64,000 nucleotides of DNA from Anaerocolumna jejuensis DSM 15929 (lineage in GTDB: Bacteria > Bacillota > Clostridia > Lachnospirales > Lachnospiraceae), in the NCBI RefSeq assembly GCF_900142215.1, contig NZ_FRAC01000010.1, positions 186,001 through 250,000 of the forward strand, in the 5' to 3' direction. The notes below the pieces were generated by a model. The model searched no databases and was not told the DNA's origin. It worked only from the letters and a program-made list of their open reading frames with translations. The translations under genes were made by a program, and so were the position numbers. Shown here piece after piece: positions 26,007-35,038 of the stretch. The first letter of the stretch is position 1; each line of letters opens with the position of its first letter.

Positions 26007-28364
26007 ATGGGAGCTGCTATGAAAGAATATAATAGCGATAAAATGAAACTATGGTACGACAGTCCGGCATTGGAATGGGTAGAGGCCCTTCCTCTTGGCA
26101 ATGGCAAGCTGGGAGCCATGGTTTACGGAGACCCTTTTCAGGAGAACATACAGGTAAATGAAGAAACCGTATGGAGTGCCGGGCGCGCCGTAGAGGCGGA
26201 TCAGGAAGTAAAGAAAATAATGAAGAAGCTGCAAAAATGCCTGTTGGATGGTGACTTAAAACAGGCGGACCTGCTGGCGAAGGATGCTTACGTGGGTAAT
26301 GAGCAGGGTTCCTATCAGACCCTTGGAAACATACTTCTTAACTTTGGCTATGGTGAGAGCAGGAAAGTACATACTTATCGGAGGGAGCTGGATTTGGAGG
26401 CTGCTGTGTCAAAGGTAAGATATACGGCAGGAGGTGCTAGTTACAGAAGGGAAAGCCTTATAAGTGCGGCAGATAATGTATTTGCCATGTCCATGACGTC
26501 AAATGAAAGCCTGTCTATCAATCTGGAAGCCACTTTAAGCAGACCCCTCAACTGTAATATCTCGGAAGGCGGGCTTCCTTTTTCAATCGTGATGAAAGGA
26601 CGCTGCGGTGATGAGAACTCCATAGGGTACTGTGCAATGCTAAAGCTGCTGCCTGTCTTTGTGGGCTGGGGTAAAGAAGGAAAGGGAGAATATAAAGAGG
26701 GAAAGATTATCCTGCAAAATGCCACTAGCTTTACGATGTTTTTTACGGCTGCCACCGACTATAATACGGCGGACCCTGAAAAAGCCTGCCTGGAATGCCT
26801 GCAAAAAGCAGAAAAAAAAGGTTATGAAGCCATAAAGAAGGAGCATATTGAGGAATATGGAAAGCTCTTTCGGAGAATGGATTTTTCACTTGGTGAAGAT
26901 AAACTTTATGAGCTTTTGCCGACAAACGAAAGACTGGCAAGAGCAGCTGACGGGAATATGGATCATTCCCTGGTTGCCCTATATTATCAATTCGGACGGT
27001 ATTTGCTTATAGCAAGCAGCAGAAGAGACAGTGAACTGCCGGCTAATCTGCAGGGGATATGGAATAACAGGACCCATGCACCCTGGGGCAGCCGCTATAC
27101 CATAAATATTAATACGGAAATGAATTACTGGATAGCAGAACAGTGTAATCTTTCAGAGTGCCATGAGCCATTGTTTCGGCTCATTGAAAAGCTAAAGGAA
27201 AGCGGACGTATGATGGCAAGGGATATGTATGGCTGCCGGGGCTTTATGGCGCACCACAATACCAATATATGGGGAGATGCCTCTCCTCAGGACAATTGCC
27301 CTTCGGCTACTTACTGGCCTATGGGGGCGGCCTGGCTTTGCCTGCATTTATGGGACAGGTATGAGTTTACAATGGATACCGGATTCCTTTCGAAAGTCTA
27401 TCCTACCATGAAGGAAGCATGTGAATTCTTTGTAGATTTCCTGGTGGAAGACAGGCAGGGAAGATTTATAACCTGTCCAAGCCTGTCACCGGAGAACACC
27501 TACAGAACACCGGACGGTTACCAGACGGCTATCAGTGCGGGGACTGCCATGGATAATGCAATCCTGCGCAAGCTCTTTCAATCCACGATAGAGGCAGCAG
27601 GTATACTTGGAACCGACAGGAAATTTACCTCTGAATTAAAGGAAATATTGCATCGTATTCCCGGACTTAAGGTAGGAAGCAACGGCACCATAATGGAATG
27701 GCTGGAGGAGTATGAAGAAACGGAAATAGGTCACAGGCATATATCCCAGCTCTTTGCATTGTATCCGGCAGGGGAAATTACCGTTGAGTCTACTCCGGAG
27801 CTGGCAGAAGCGGCAAGAAGAACTCTGGAGAGGAGGCTTTCCCACGGCGGGGGGCATACGGGCTGGAGCTGCGCATGGATTATTAATATGTGGAGCCGGC
27901 TGCAGGATGCACAAAATGCACATAAATATGTTCAGACAATACTGTCAAAATCAACATATCCTAATATGTTTGATGCACATCCGCCCTTTCAGATTGATGG
28001 CAATTTTGGAGCAGTGGCAGGTATTACCGAGATGCTTTTACAGAGTACCCAGGGCATATTAAATATTCTGCCTGCACTTCCGAAGCAATGGTCTGAGGGT
28101 TATATCAAAGGCATACGGGCAAGAGGAAATTATGAAGTGGATCTGGAGTGGGAGAACGGGCAGCTGCTAAAAGCCGTTATTAAGAGCTGCACTGTGAAAA
28201 GCGGCAGGAAACGGAAAGACAAAGTGAAAATCAAATATGGAAATAGGGAGGATTACCTCATAACCCACCAGGGCGAGGCAATCCCGGTTCTTGCGGCAGA
28301 CGGAGGCCTCCTGGAATTTGAAGTAATCAGGGGAGAGGAATATGTAATGGTGTTAAAGAATTAA
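26007..28364 (+). CDS. GH95 glycosidase, alpha-L-fucosidase or alpha-L-galactosidase
   Basis: Inverting alpha-L-glycosidase with an N-terminal beta-sandwich (about 1-240), a linker and an (alpha/alpha)6 barrel. Catalytic residues are Asn367 and Asn369 in YTININTEMNYW, Glu496 in SLSPENTY and Asp664 in QIDGNFG, matching the known GH95 set. The fucosidase His preceding the Asn pair is Thr365 here; the same change marks the Bacteroides alpha-L-galactosidase that acts on complex xylan, as I recall it. It has 785 aa and no signal peptide. ATG 26007 follows GGAGG by 5 nt; the frame runs back to 25920 through the hairpin and is rejected. Confidence 0.88.
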   Translation: MGAAMKEYNSDKMKLWYDSPALEWVEALPLGNGKLGAMVYGDPFQENIQVNEETVWSAGRAVEADQEVKKIMKKLQKCLLDGDLKQADLLAKDAYVGNEQGSYQTLGNILLNFGYGESRKVHTYRRELDLEAAVSKVRYTAGGASYRRESLISAADNVFAMSMTSNESLSINLEATLSRPLNCNISEGGLPFSIVMKGRCGDENSIGYCAMLKLLPVFVGWGKEGKGEYKEGKIILQNATSFTMFFTAATDYNTADPEKACLECLQKAEKKGYEAIKKEHIEEYGKLFRRMDFSLGEDKLYELLPTNERLARAADGNMDHSLVALYYQFGRYLLIASSRRDSELPANLQGIWNNRTHAPWGSRYTININTEMNYWIAEQCNLSECHEPLFRLIEKLKESGRMMARDMYGCRGFMAHHNTNIWGDASPQDNCPSATYWPMGAAWLCLHLWDRYEFTMDTGFLSKVYPTMKEACEFFVDFLVEDRQGRFITCPSLSPENTYRTPDGYQTAISAGTAMDNAILRKLFQSTIEAAGILGTDRKFTSELKEILHRIPGLKVGSNGTIMEWLEEYEETEIGHRHISQLFALYPAGEITVESTPELAEAARRTLERRLSHGGGHTGWSCAWIINMWSRLQDAQNAHKYVQTILSKSTYPNMFDAHPPFQIDGNFGAVAGITEMLLQSTQGILNILPALPKQWSEGYIKGIRARGNYEVDLEWENGQLLKAVIKSCTVKSGRKRKDKVKIKYGNREDYLITHQGEAIPVLAADGGLLEFEVIRGEEYVMVLKN

Positions 28365-28432
28365 AAATGTGTTAAGTGGGTCTGCCGGCCAGTCTGATAT
28401 GCAATAAAAATAAGAATGAGAGGATAATTAGC

Positions 28433-30904
28433 ATGAGTACAATAACGGTTAAGACAGCGGAGAAGCGCTTTCCTACAGCAAAAAATCTGTATGGTATTTT
28501 TTTTGAAGACATTAACAGGGCAGGAGACGGGGGGCTTTATCCTGAAATGCTGCGTAACAGATCCTTTGAGGACTCCATTCCACCCGTGGAATGTGAAACC
28601 GAGCAGGAGGATTATGCAATTATAACACCGGCAGGCTGGAGGGATGAATTTAATCATGGGGAAGGACTGTCCAGATGGATCAGAGAAAATAAGACAGAAT
28701 ATACACCTATACCGGCTTGGTACAGTGAGAATGCAGAAATGAAGCTGGATAGGGAGGACACTTTAAATGAAAAGCGGTGCGCTGCACTTGCAATCTCATT
28801 CTTACCTCAGGGCTGCATTTACAATACCGGTTTTACCGGTATTCCTCAGAAAGCAGGAGAGAAGTATCATTTTTATATGTTTGCCAAGGCAGAAGAGCCG
28901 GTTAAGGTGGATTTACTGATAGAAAAAGACAATGAGATATGGTGCGGAACAGAAATTAATTTATGCGGAAAGGGTTACCAGAGGTATGATTATGAGTTTA
29001 CCGCAGGAAAGACCGCAGGAAATGCAAAATTTGTAATAAGGTGTCAAAAGGGAGGAAAATTGAAACTTGGATTTACCTCGTTGATGCCGGTTGATACCTA
29101 CAACAGCCATGGTCTAAGAAAAGATTTGGTGGAGAAGCTTAAGAATATGCACCCTACATTTTTACGTTTTCCGGGGGGCTGTATTGTAGAAGGGTTTACA
29201 CCCTCTACGGCTATGCGCTTTCATAATACCATCGGCCCTGTTTGGGAAAGACCCAGTCACTTACTGATGTGGCATTACCGTACTACCAATGGATTAGGGT
29301 ATCATGAATATTTACAGTTATGTGAAGATCTGGACATGGAACCTCTTTATGTGTTTAACTGCGGTATGACTTGCCAGGCACGTAACAGTGTGCTGATGGA
29401 AGGAGAGGATCTGGAAGAAATGATTCAGGATACTCTCGATGCAATTGAATATGCAGTAGGACCGGCCGGGAGCAGGTGGGGAAAAGTACGTGCATTGATG
29501 GGGCATCCACAGCCTTTTAAAATGAATTATGTTGAGATTGGCAATGAGAACTGGGGACCTGACTATGAGGAAAGATATTTAAAATGCTATTCCATCATAA
29601 AGGAAAGATATCCTTTTATCAAATTTGTTGCAAACAGCCATGTAGAAGAGAAGGAGCTTCCGGTCGATATCGTGGATGAGCATTTTTATAACAGTGTGGA
29701 ATATTTTGCAGAAAATATTCATTTTTATGACAATTATGACAGGAAGGGTCCGGAGATATTTGTAGGAGAGCTTGCGGTGCTAAGAGGCCCTGTGGGACAG
29801 CTTTATGCTGCCATGGGTGAAGCTATGTTCTTAATAGGGATGGAACGGAATCAGGATGTTGTAACCCTTGCATCCTATGCCCCTTTGTTGGATAACTATC
29901 ATTATTATGCATGGTATCCCAATCTGATTATTTTTGATAATTTACAAAGTTACTGTATTCCTACCTACTATGCGTGGAAACTATTGGGAGGCAGCAGGGG
30001 GAATCATGTTGTTGCCTCTAAGGATACAACAGGTGTTCTTTACCGTCCGGTTTCGGGAATGCCCTCCTTATTAGGACCTGCCGGAGTACGCTACCGGAAA
30101 GCAGCCTGGGACGGCAAAACGGTGCGGGCAGTTCATGAGGTAATGGGACATGAAGCGGCGTCAGAAGAGGAGTTTATAATCTCAGAGCCCGATGAAGAAC
30201 AGAAAGCAGAAAGTGCAAAAATGGGGGTTAAACTGGACGAAGTGCTGGTGGTATTAGGTGATAATGAGACAGCCGTTAAAGGTACTTTTGAAATTGAAAT
30301 TTTTGCGGAGGAAGGCCGGGAAATTGGAATTGGAGTATATAGCTCCCGCATTCCCAAAGAAGTATATATGAATGATGAAACCCACCCCCCCAGGGAGTGG
30401 AATGCCGGCATTGTACGTCCTTTTCAGTGGAGAATAAAGGACGGCAGGAGTACTTTTATGGATTATCAGAATTCAGTTCCCCTGGCGGCAGAAGTACCGG
30501 TGAAGCTTATAATGGGTACCTATAATAAGTTCAGATATACCGTGACAGGCAGGGAAATGAGCCTTTATGTAAATGATGAACTGATACAGAAAGCAGAGGT
30601 TCCTCAATTTCCTGCTATGGCCTCCGTTGTCTGTGATACAGAGGATGAAGTGATTGTTAAAATCGTTAATATAGCACCTGAGCCGGATGATATCACAATC
30701 AATCTGGACTGTGAGGTTCAAAGCAATTACCTTGCCGGTATTCTGACAGGAGAAAAGCATGATGAGAATACAATAGAGCATCCGGAAAAAGTGCAGGATA
30801 TTGAGCTGAGGCTTCTCGGTGCTTCCAGTCACTTTATTTATCATGCACCTGCCTATTCAGTAAACGTTTTACAATTAAAGAAAAAGAAAATTACCAAAGG
30901 ATGA
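28433..30904 (+). CDS. GH51 alpha-L-arabinofuranosidase
   Basis: Retaining enzyme removing arabinofuranose side groups. An N-terminal carbohydrate-binding-like sandwich (about 75-220) precedes the barrel. The acid/base is Glu372 in VEIGNENWGPDYEERY and the likely nucleophile is Glu446 in IFVGELAVLRG. A C-terminal jelly roll with a LamG/DUF1080-like insertion (MNDETHPPREWN) brings it to 823 aa, longer than the 500-aa bacterial type and like the large GH51 subgroup. No signal peptide. ATG 28433 follows GAGAGG. It is 68 bp after GH95, so both are probably cotranscribed. Confidence 0.92.
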   Translation: MSTITVKTAEKRFPTAKNLYGIFFEDINRAGDGGLYPEMLRNRSFEDSIPPVECETEQEDYAIITPAGWRDEFNHGEGLSRWIRENKTEYTPIPAWYSENAEMKLDREDTLNEKRCAALAISFLPQGCIYNTGFTGIPQKAGEKYHFYMFAKAEEPVKVDLLIEKDNEIWCGTEINLCGKGYQRYDYEFTAGKTAGNAKFVIRCQKGGKLKLGFTSLMPVDTYNSHGLRKDLVEKLKNMHPTFLRFPGGCIVEGFTPSTAMRFHNTIGPVWERPSHLLMWHYRTTNGLGYHEYLQLCEDLDMEPLYVFNCGMTCQARNSVLMEGEDLEEMIQDTLDAIEYAVGPAGSRWGKVRALMGHPQPFKMNYVEIGNENWGPDYEERYLKCYSIIKERYPFIKFVANSHVEEKELPVDIVDEHFYNSVEYFAENIHFYDNYDRKGPEIFVGELAVLRGPVGQLYAAMGEAMFLIGMERNQDVVTLASYAPLLDNYHYYAWYPNLIIFDNLQSYCIPTYYAWKLLGGSRGNHVVASKDTTGVLYRPVSGMPSLLGPAGVRYRKAAWDGKTVRAVHEVMGHEAASEEEFIISEPDEEQKAESAKMGVKLDEVLVVLGDNETAVKGTFEIEIFAEEGREIGIGVYSSRIPKEVYMNDETHPPREWNAGIVRPFQWRIKDGRSTFMDYQNSVPLAAEVPVKLIMGTYNKFRYTVTGREMSLYVNDELIQKAEVPQFPAMASVVCDTEDEVIVKIVNIAPEPDDITINLDCEVQSNYLAGILTGEKHDENTIEHPEKVQDIELRLLGASSHFIYHAPAYSVNVLQLKKKKITKG

Positions 30905-30933
30905 GAGGAAAAGGAAAACCGTAACAGAATACA

Positions 30934-30965
30934 GTATCACGAAAGGCAGAATCCTTTCGTGATAC
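30934..30965 (+). other. Perfect hairpin between GH51 and the chemoreceptor
   Basis: Perfect 12-bp arms GTATCACGAAAG (30934-30945) and CTTTCGTGATAC (30954-30965), 8-nt loop. The following AGATTTAAAAA is not a T run, so it is a weak terminator or an RNA processing/stability element. Confidence 0.55.
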
Positions 30966-30996
30966 AGATTTAAAAACGGTTGGAGGAGTACGAAAG

Positions 30997-33210
30997 ATGA
31001 AAATTAGAGAAGGTATAAATAAGCTGTTTTCTAATCGGAAGGTTATGAGAGAATTGAGTCATTCCGGAAAAAATGAAATGAAACGAAAAAAAAGGAGTGA
31101 TATTGATACCTCTGGTTTCAAAGCTTTAGATGCTCATAAAAAAGGGGTTATAAAAAATAGTAAGACGATACGTTTCAAGCTGGCTGCATCATATTTGGTT
31201 CCCATAGCTTTTATTATCCTTTTAGGAGTGGTCTCTTACAGAGTGGCCTCCGAGGGGATTGTGAAAAACTACGAGAAATCATCTTTGCAGACTATCAGTA
31301 TGACCGGCAAATATCTGCGCTTCGGATTGTCCTCTATTGAAGCGACCAGTCTCCAATATGCAAATGACAATACGATATCAAAATTCTTTTGTAATTTATA
31401 CGCCAACGATAAGTCAGAATATAATGCTGCGTATAAATACATAGGAAGCATTCTGTCCGCAAAGCAGGCTTCCGATGAGTTTATAGGAAATATTTACATC
31501 CTTTCAGATAAGGTAAAATCCATTTCAACTAAGGGCAGCTATGACAGCGGCTTATACGGAGGATTCACACAGACGGAACTGGGAGCAGACCTGAAAGAAA
31601 ACAGGATGAAAAATGTCTGGGCCGGTGCGGATAAGTATCTGGACGAAAAGCTGAAAACAAATTCGGAAGAGTATTCCCTGCGTTTAATTAGAAGTCTGCC
31701 GAATGCTCAGGCAATGCTGGTTATTGATGTGAATGCAAATACGGTAAACAAAATACTGGACGGATTAGATTTTAACAAATCCGATTATATAGCGGTAGTT
31801 ACTTCTGACGGGAAGGAAATTATGGCGGGGGAAGGCAGAAAGAAAGAAGGAGACAATAAGAGCAACGCAGCAGATATCTTCGCTGGGCAGGATTTTTATA
31901 AGAAAGCAGTTTCCTCGAAGAAAACGGAGGATTCCCTGTATGTTAAGTACAAAGGGAAAACCTATCTGTTCCTGTATTCTCAAGTAGGGGAGACGAAAGC
32001 GATGGTCTGTGCTTTAATTCCGAAGGACATAATCACCAGCCAGGCTGATAATATTCGGACAGTAACAGTACTTATTGCGGCAATTGCAATTATATTTGCC
32101 GCTATTATAGCAATTTTTATATCACAGGGGATAGATACGACAATCAAAGATATAATTGTAAGGCTGAAGGAAGCTGCAAAAGGTGATTTGACGGTTCAAT
32201 TCCAATCCCGGCGCAGAGATGAATTCCATACATTGATTGAGGAAACGCAAAATACATTTTCAAATATGAAAAATCTAATCCGTCACGTAAAGGGTATGAG
32301 CAGGGAAGTCTTTCGTTCTGCGGAAAATATATCTGCAACCTCGGAGGCGTTCTTAAAATCCACAACGAATATTACTGCTGCAATGGATGAGATTGACCAG
32401 GGCATCTCACAGCAGGCAAAGGATGCACAGGAGTGCCTGGTGCAAATGGATAATCTGTCGCAAAAAATTATTCTGGTAAGTGATAATACCAGAGAAATAG
32501 GGCAGATAGCTGATCAGACCAAGCAGAGCATCCGGGAAGGCTCCATAGTTACTGCGAATCTGAACAGTCAGACACAGACTACGATAGAGACTACGACGGA
32601 TATCATCCATGAGATAGAAGCGCTGGAGCAAAAATCATTATCTATCAGCAGGATAATAAACGTCATCCATGAGATAGCCAGCCAGACAAACCTGCTTTCT
32701 CTGAATGCGTCGATTGAAGCAGCAAGAGCAGGTGAATACGGAAAAGGCTTTGCTGTTGTAGCCAGTGAAATCAGAAATCTGGCAGAACAATCTCAGGAAT
32801 CCGTAAATGAGATAAATCGAATCATTGAAAATATACAGAAAGATACCAGAAAAGCGGCTAAAACAGCGAGAAAAGCAGAGAATGTAGTAAAGCTGCAGGG
32901 GGATGCCGTAAAGAACACAATAAATTCCTATGAAAATATAAACAATAGTGTGGAAAGCCTGATGGTATATTTAAGCGCTATTACCCGGAATGTGGAAAAT
33001 ATGGGAGAGGCAAAGCAGAGTGCACTGGGAGCCATTGAAAGCATATCAGCTGTATTGGAAGAAATAGCGGCGTCTGTTAATACGGTCAACTTGACGTCAA
33101 ATGAACAGCAGGCTTCGGTAGAGACCCTGAACACAGCGGCAGAAGAGCTGAATCGGAATACGCAGACCCTGGTCATAGAAGTTAAGAAGTTTAAAGTGGA
33201 AGAAGGATAA
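30997..33210 (+). CDS. Methyl-accepting chemotaxis protein
   Basis: Transmembrane chemoreceptor that signals to CheA/CheW. A basic cytoplasmic N-tail of about 60 residues is unusually long. TM1 (about 65-85) precedes an extracellular Cache-type ligand domain; TM2 (about 350-375) leads to HAMP and the methyl-accepting helices. The signalling hairpin tip EIASQTNLLSLNASIEAARAG is canonical. GGAGGAG precedes the start. It follows GH51 in the same direction, so the ligand may be a plant-derived sugar or a periplasmic-type receptor protein (inference). Confidence 0.93.
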   Translation: MKIREGINKLFSNRKVMRELSHSGKNEMKRKKRSDIDTSGFKALDAHKKGVIKNSKTIRFKLAASYLVPIAFIILLGVVSYRVASEGIVKNYEKSSLQTISMTGKYLRFGLSSIEATSLQYANDNTISKFFCNLYANDKSEYNAAYKYIGSILSAKQASDEFIGNIYILSDKVKSISTKGSYDSGLYGGFTQTELGADLKENRMKNVWAGADKYLDEKLKTNSEEYSLRLIRSLPNAQAMLVIDVNANTVNKILDGLDFNKSDYIAVVTSDGKEIMAGEGRKKEGDNKSNAADIFAGQDFYKKAVSSKKTEDSLYVKYKGKTYLFLYSQVGETKAMVCALIPKDIITSQADNIRTVTVLIAAIAIIFAAIIAIFISQGIDTTIKDIIVRLKEAAKGDLTVQFQSRRRDEFHTLIEETQNTFSNMKNLIRHVKGMSREVFRSAENISATSEAFLKSTTNITAAMDEIDQGISQQAKDAQECLVQMDNLSQKIILVSDNTREIGQIADQTKQSIREGSIVTANLNSQTQTTIETTTDIIHEIEALEQKSLSISRIINVIHEIASQTNLLSLNASIEAARAGEYGKGFAVVASEIRNLAEQSQESVNEINRIIENIQKDTRKAAKTARKAENVVKLQGDAVKNTINSYENINNSVESLMVYLSAITRNVENMGEAKQSALGAIESISAVLEEIAASVNTVNLTSNEQQASVETLNTAAEELNRNTQTLVIEVKKFKVEEG

Positions 33211-33228
33211 TCAGAACACAGCCTATGA

Positions 33229-33443
33229 AGTAATAAGGTATAGCATGAGAGTAATAAGATGTAATAAATAAAGTAATGAAATGTAACCAATAAAGTAATA
33301 GAACGTAACTGATAAAGCAATGGAATATAGCCGATAAAGTAATAGAATGTAACCGATAAAGCAATAAAACATAACCATTAAAGTAAAGAAAGCATAACCA
33401 ATAAAGTAATGAAAATGCAACCTATTAAGTAATAAAAAAATAG
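33229..33443. repeat. Ten-copy tandem array of a 22-bp repeat
   Basis: Units begin with AGTAAT or AGCAAT at 33229, 33250, 33272, 33294, 33316, 33338, 33360, 33382, 33405 and 33428. Six middle units are exactly 22 bp; two later ones are 23 bp and the first is 21 bp. The approximate consensus is AGTAATAGAATGTAACCAAT plus AA. The units are degenerate and without spacers, so this is not CRISPR. The array starts 18 bp after the chemoreceptor stop and ends at the -35 box of the next operon. A 22-bp period is close to two helical turns. Confidence 0.9.
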
Positions 33444-33444
33444 T

Positions 33445-33472
33445 TTGAATTTGGTGAATAATTAGATATAAT
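33445..33472 (+). promoter_or_regulatory. Sigma-A promoter of the TPR/AAA operon
   Basis: TTGAAT (33445-33450) with a 16-nt spacer and perfect TATAAT (33467-33472). It directly abuts the repeat array. A second TATAAT at about 33480 has no matching -35. Confidence 0.65.
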
Positions 33473-33529
33473 AGGATTACTATAATATGGTGTTAAAACA
33501 TTAACAACCTTACGGAGGATGAAAGTGAA

Positions 33530-34159
33530 ATGAAAAAAACGGTGTCAGTAGTGATTTTATTGGCTATAGGTGCATTTGCTGCCTATTCTTTTTTTAATGG
33601 GAATATGGTAACAGGAATAGTAAGTTTAGTGGTTTTAATTTTAGCAGGGTTATATGTTCTCGGCAGTTCGGATGATGAGAAGGAAGATGAGAAAAAAACT
33701 CTTAATGTAGATGAAAACAGTGCACATTCCTTCGTTGGCAGTGAAGGAAAGCCTGATTTTGAACAGGCTAAAAAAATCAGAGAAGAAATGCTTAAGAATG
33801 TGAAACAGGATGATGTATCTCTAGAGATTAATGCAGCTGCGGGATTGATGCTGAATCAGGATTATGAAGGCAGTAAAAGAGCTTATGAAAGCATCATAAT
33901 AAAATATCCCCAGAGCAAAGGTGAATGTATAGGACAGATAGGTGTTGCTGAGTTCTTCCTGGGTAATTATGAGAAAGCCTTAGAGAATTATATCGAAGCC
34001 AAAAACAATGGTGAAGACAATAATATGACTGAGGACAATATATGGGAAGTGTGTGAACTTCTGCATAAAAAGAGCGGAAGCAGTAAAGCCGTAGAGCAAT
34101 ATCTGAGCCTGTATCCCGCGGGCCGATACATAAAAAAAGCAAATAAACTGATATCATAA
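33530..34159 (+). CDS. Membrane-anchored TPR-like protein
   Basis: A 209-aa protein I cannot assign to a named family. Two hydrophobic segments (about 4-21 and 25-45) with a tight turn form an N-terminal hairpin anchor. An acidic linker (SSDDEKEDEKK) leads to a cytoplasmic helical region with TPR-like repeats (LNQDYEGSKRAYESIIIKYPQSKG and FFLGNYEKALENYIEAKNNGED). GGAGG lies 11 nt from the ATG, slightly long. It is the first gene of a tight operon with a second TPR protein and a TPR-AAA+ ATPase, which suggests it holds part of that complex at the membrane. Confidence 0.8.
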   Translation: MKKTVSVVILLAIGAFAAYSFFNGNMVTGIVSLVVLILAGLYVLGSSDDEKEDEKKTLNVDENSAHSFVGSEGKPDFEQAKKIREEMLKNVKQDDVSLEINAAAGLMLNQDYEGSKRAYESIIIKYPQSKGECIGQIGVAEFFLGNYEKALENYIEAKNNGEDNNMTEDNIWEVCELLHKKSGSSKAVEQYLSLYPAGRYIKKANKLIS

Positions 34160-34162
34160 TCC

Positions 34163-35026
34163 ATGGATTTTTTTACTTATGATAAAGCTTTGCTGATAAT
34201 CCGAAATTATATCGAAATGGGCCGGTACAGCCAGGCCCTTGACAGACTGTCAGAAGCTATGCAGGAGCTGCCTAATGATGCCTATCTGTTATACCTGACG
34301 GCTTATTGTCTTTATAAATCAGAGGAGTATGACAATGCAATTGCTTGCTGTAAATCCGCTGTTGACAATGGTTTTAACAGAGCAGAATGTTATCATCTGC
34401 TAAGTATGATTTTAGTGCAGAAGGATGAGTATAAGGAAGCTGAAAGACTTCTCCTGGCAGCCTTGGAGCTGGAGCCTCAGAATCCGGATTACATTGCTTT
34501 CTATGGCTATTTGAAGATGCTTACCGGTAAGAGCAGTGAGGCTCTTCCGTTAATAAACAAAGCGCTGGAAATTGACCCGGTTAATTTAGGAGCCCTGCAG
34601 TATAAATTTTATTATTATCTGGATATGGATGACAGTTATGGAATAAAATCCAAGGTCATCGAAGATTATTTTTCTGTTTCTACGGATGAAAGTGACCGAT
34701 TTTTGAAAGCAGGCTTACTGGATTACCATAAACATGATTATAAAGCGGCAGAAGAGAATTTCAGGCAGGCTTTCCAGCTGGATCCTACCAATAAATTTAT
34801 TTTGAAAATGCTAGATACGATTACCCGTAAACCTCGTTTTTTTTATTATTGGAAAAGAAAAATAAAACGAAGTATATCAAAACAGATTGCCATATTTAAG
34901 GTTACTTTGAAGGCAAAATGGATAATATTTAAATACTCCGGGATTACAAAGGATACCGAAATATTTGTTGTGGTGCCTGTGGTATTGTTAGCAGTTATTG
35001 TAGTTGCATTGATTATATTACTTTAA
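34163..35026 (+). CDS. TPR protein with C-terminal membrane anchor
   Basis: A 287-aa protein with about five TPR units (for example NYIEMGRYSQALDRLSEAMQ, YKSEEYDNAIACCKSAVDNG and HDYKAAEENFRQAFQLDPT). A basic stretch near residues 228-255 and a single C-terminal hydrophobic helix (VPVVLLAVIVVALIILL) make it look tail-anchored, with the TPR part in the cytoplasm. It starts 3 bp after the preceding stop and ends 12 bp before the ATPase, so translation is probably coupled. No enzymatic motif is present; a scaffold or adaptor role is inferred. Confidence 0.85.
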   Translation: MDFFTYDKALLIIRNYIEMGRYSQALDRLSEAMQELPNDAYLLYLTAYCLYKSEEYDNAIACCKSAVDNGFNRAECYHLLSMILVQKDEYKEAERLLLAALELEPQNPDYIAFYGYLKMLTGKSSEALPLINKALEIDPVNLGALQYKFYYYLDMDDSYGIKSKVIEDYFSVSTDESDRFLKAGLLDYHKHDYKAAEENFRQAFQLDPTNKFILKMLDTITRKPRFFYYWKRKIKRSISKQIAIFKVTLKAKWIIFKYSGITKDTEIFVVVPVVLLAVIVVALIILL

Positions 35027-35038
35027 TGGGGTATCACG

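Noticed and set aside
32928..33420. Minus-strand frames with repeated FHYFIGYI-like peptides
   Set aside because: They arise from translating the 22-bp array; 22 is not a multiple of 3, and there is no ribosome site or conserved start.
33229..33443. Tandem array considered as CRISPR
   Set aside because: Units are contiguous with no spacers, are degenerate, and no cas genes are nearby.
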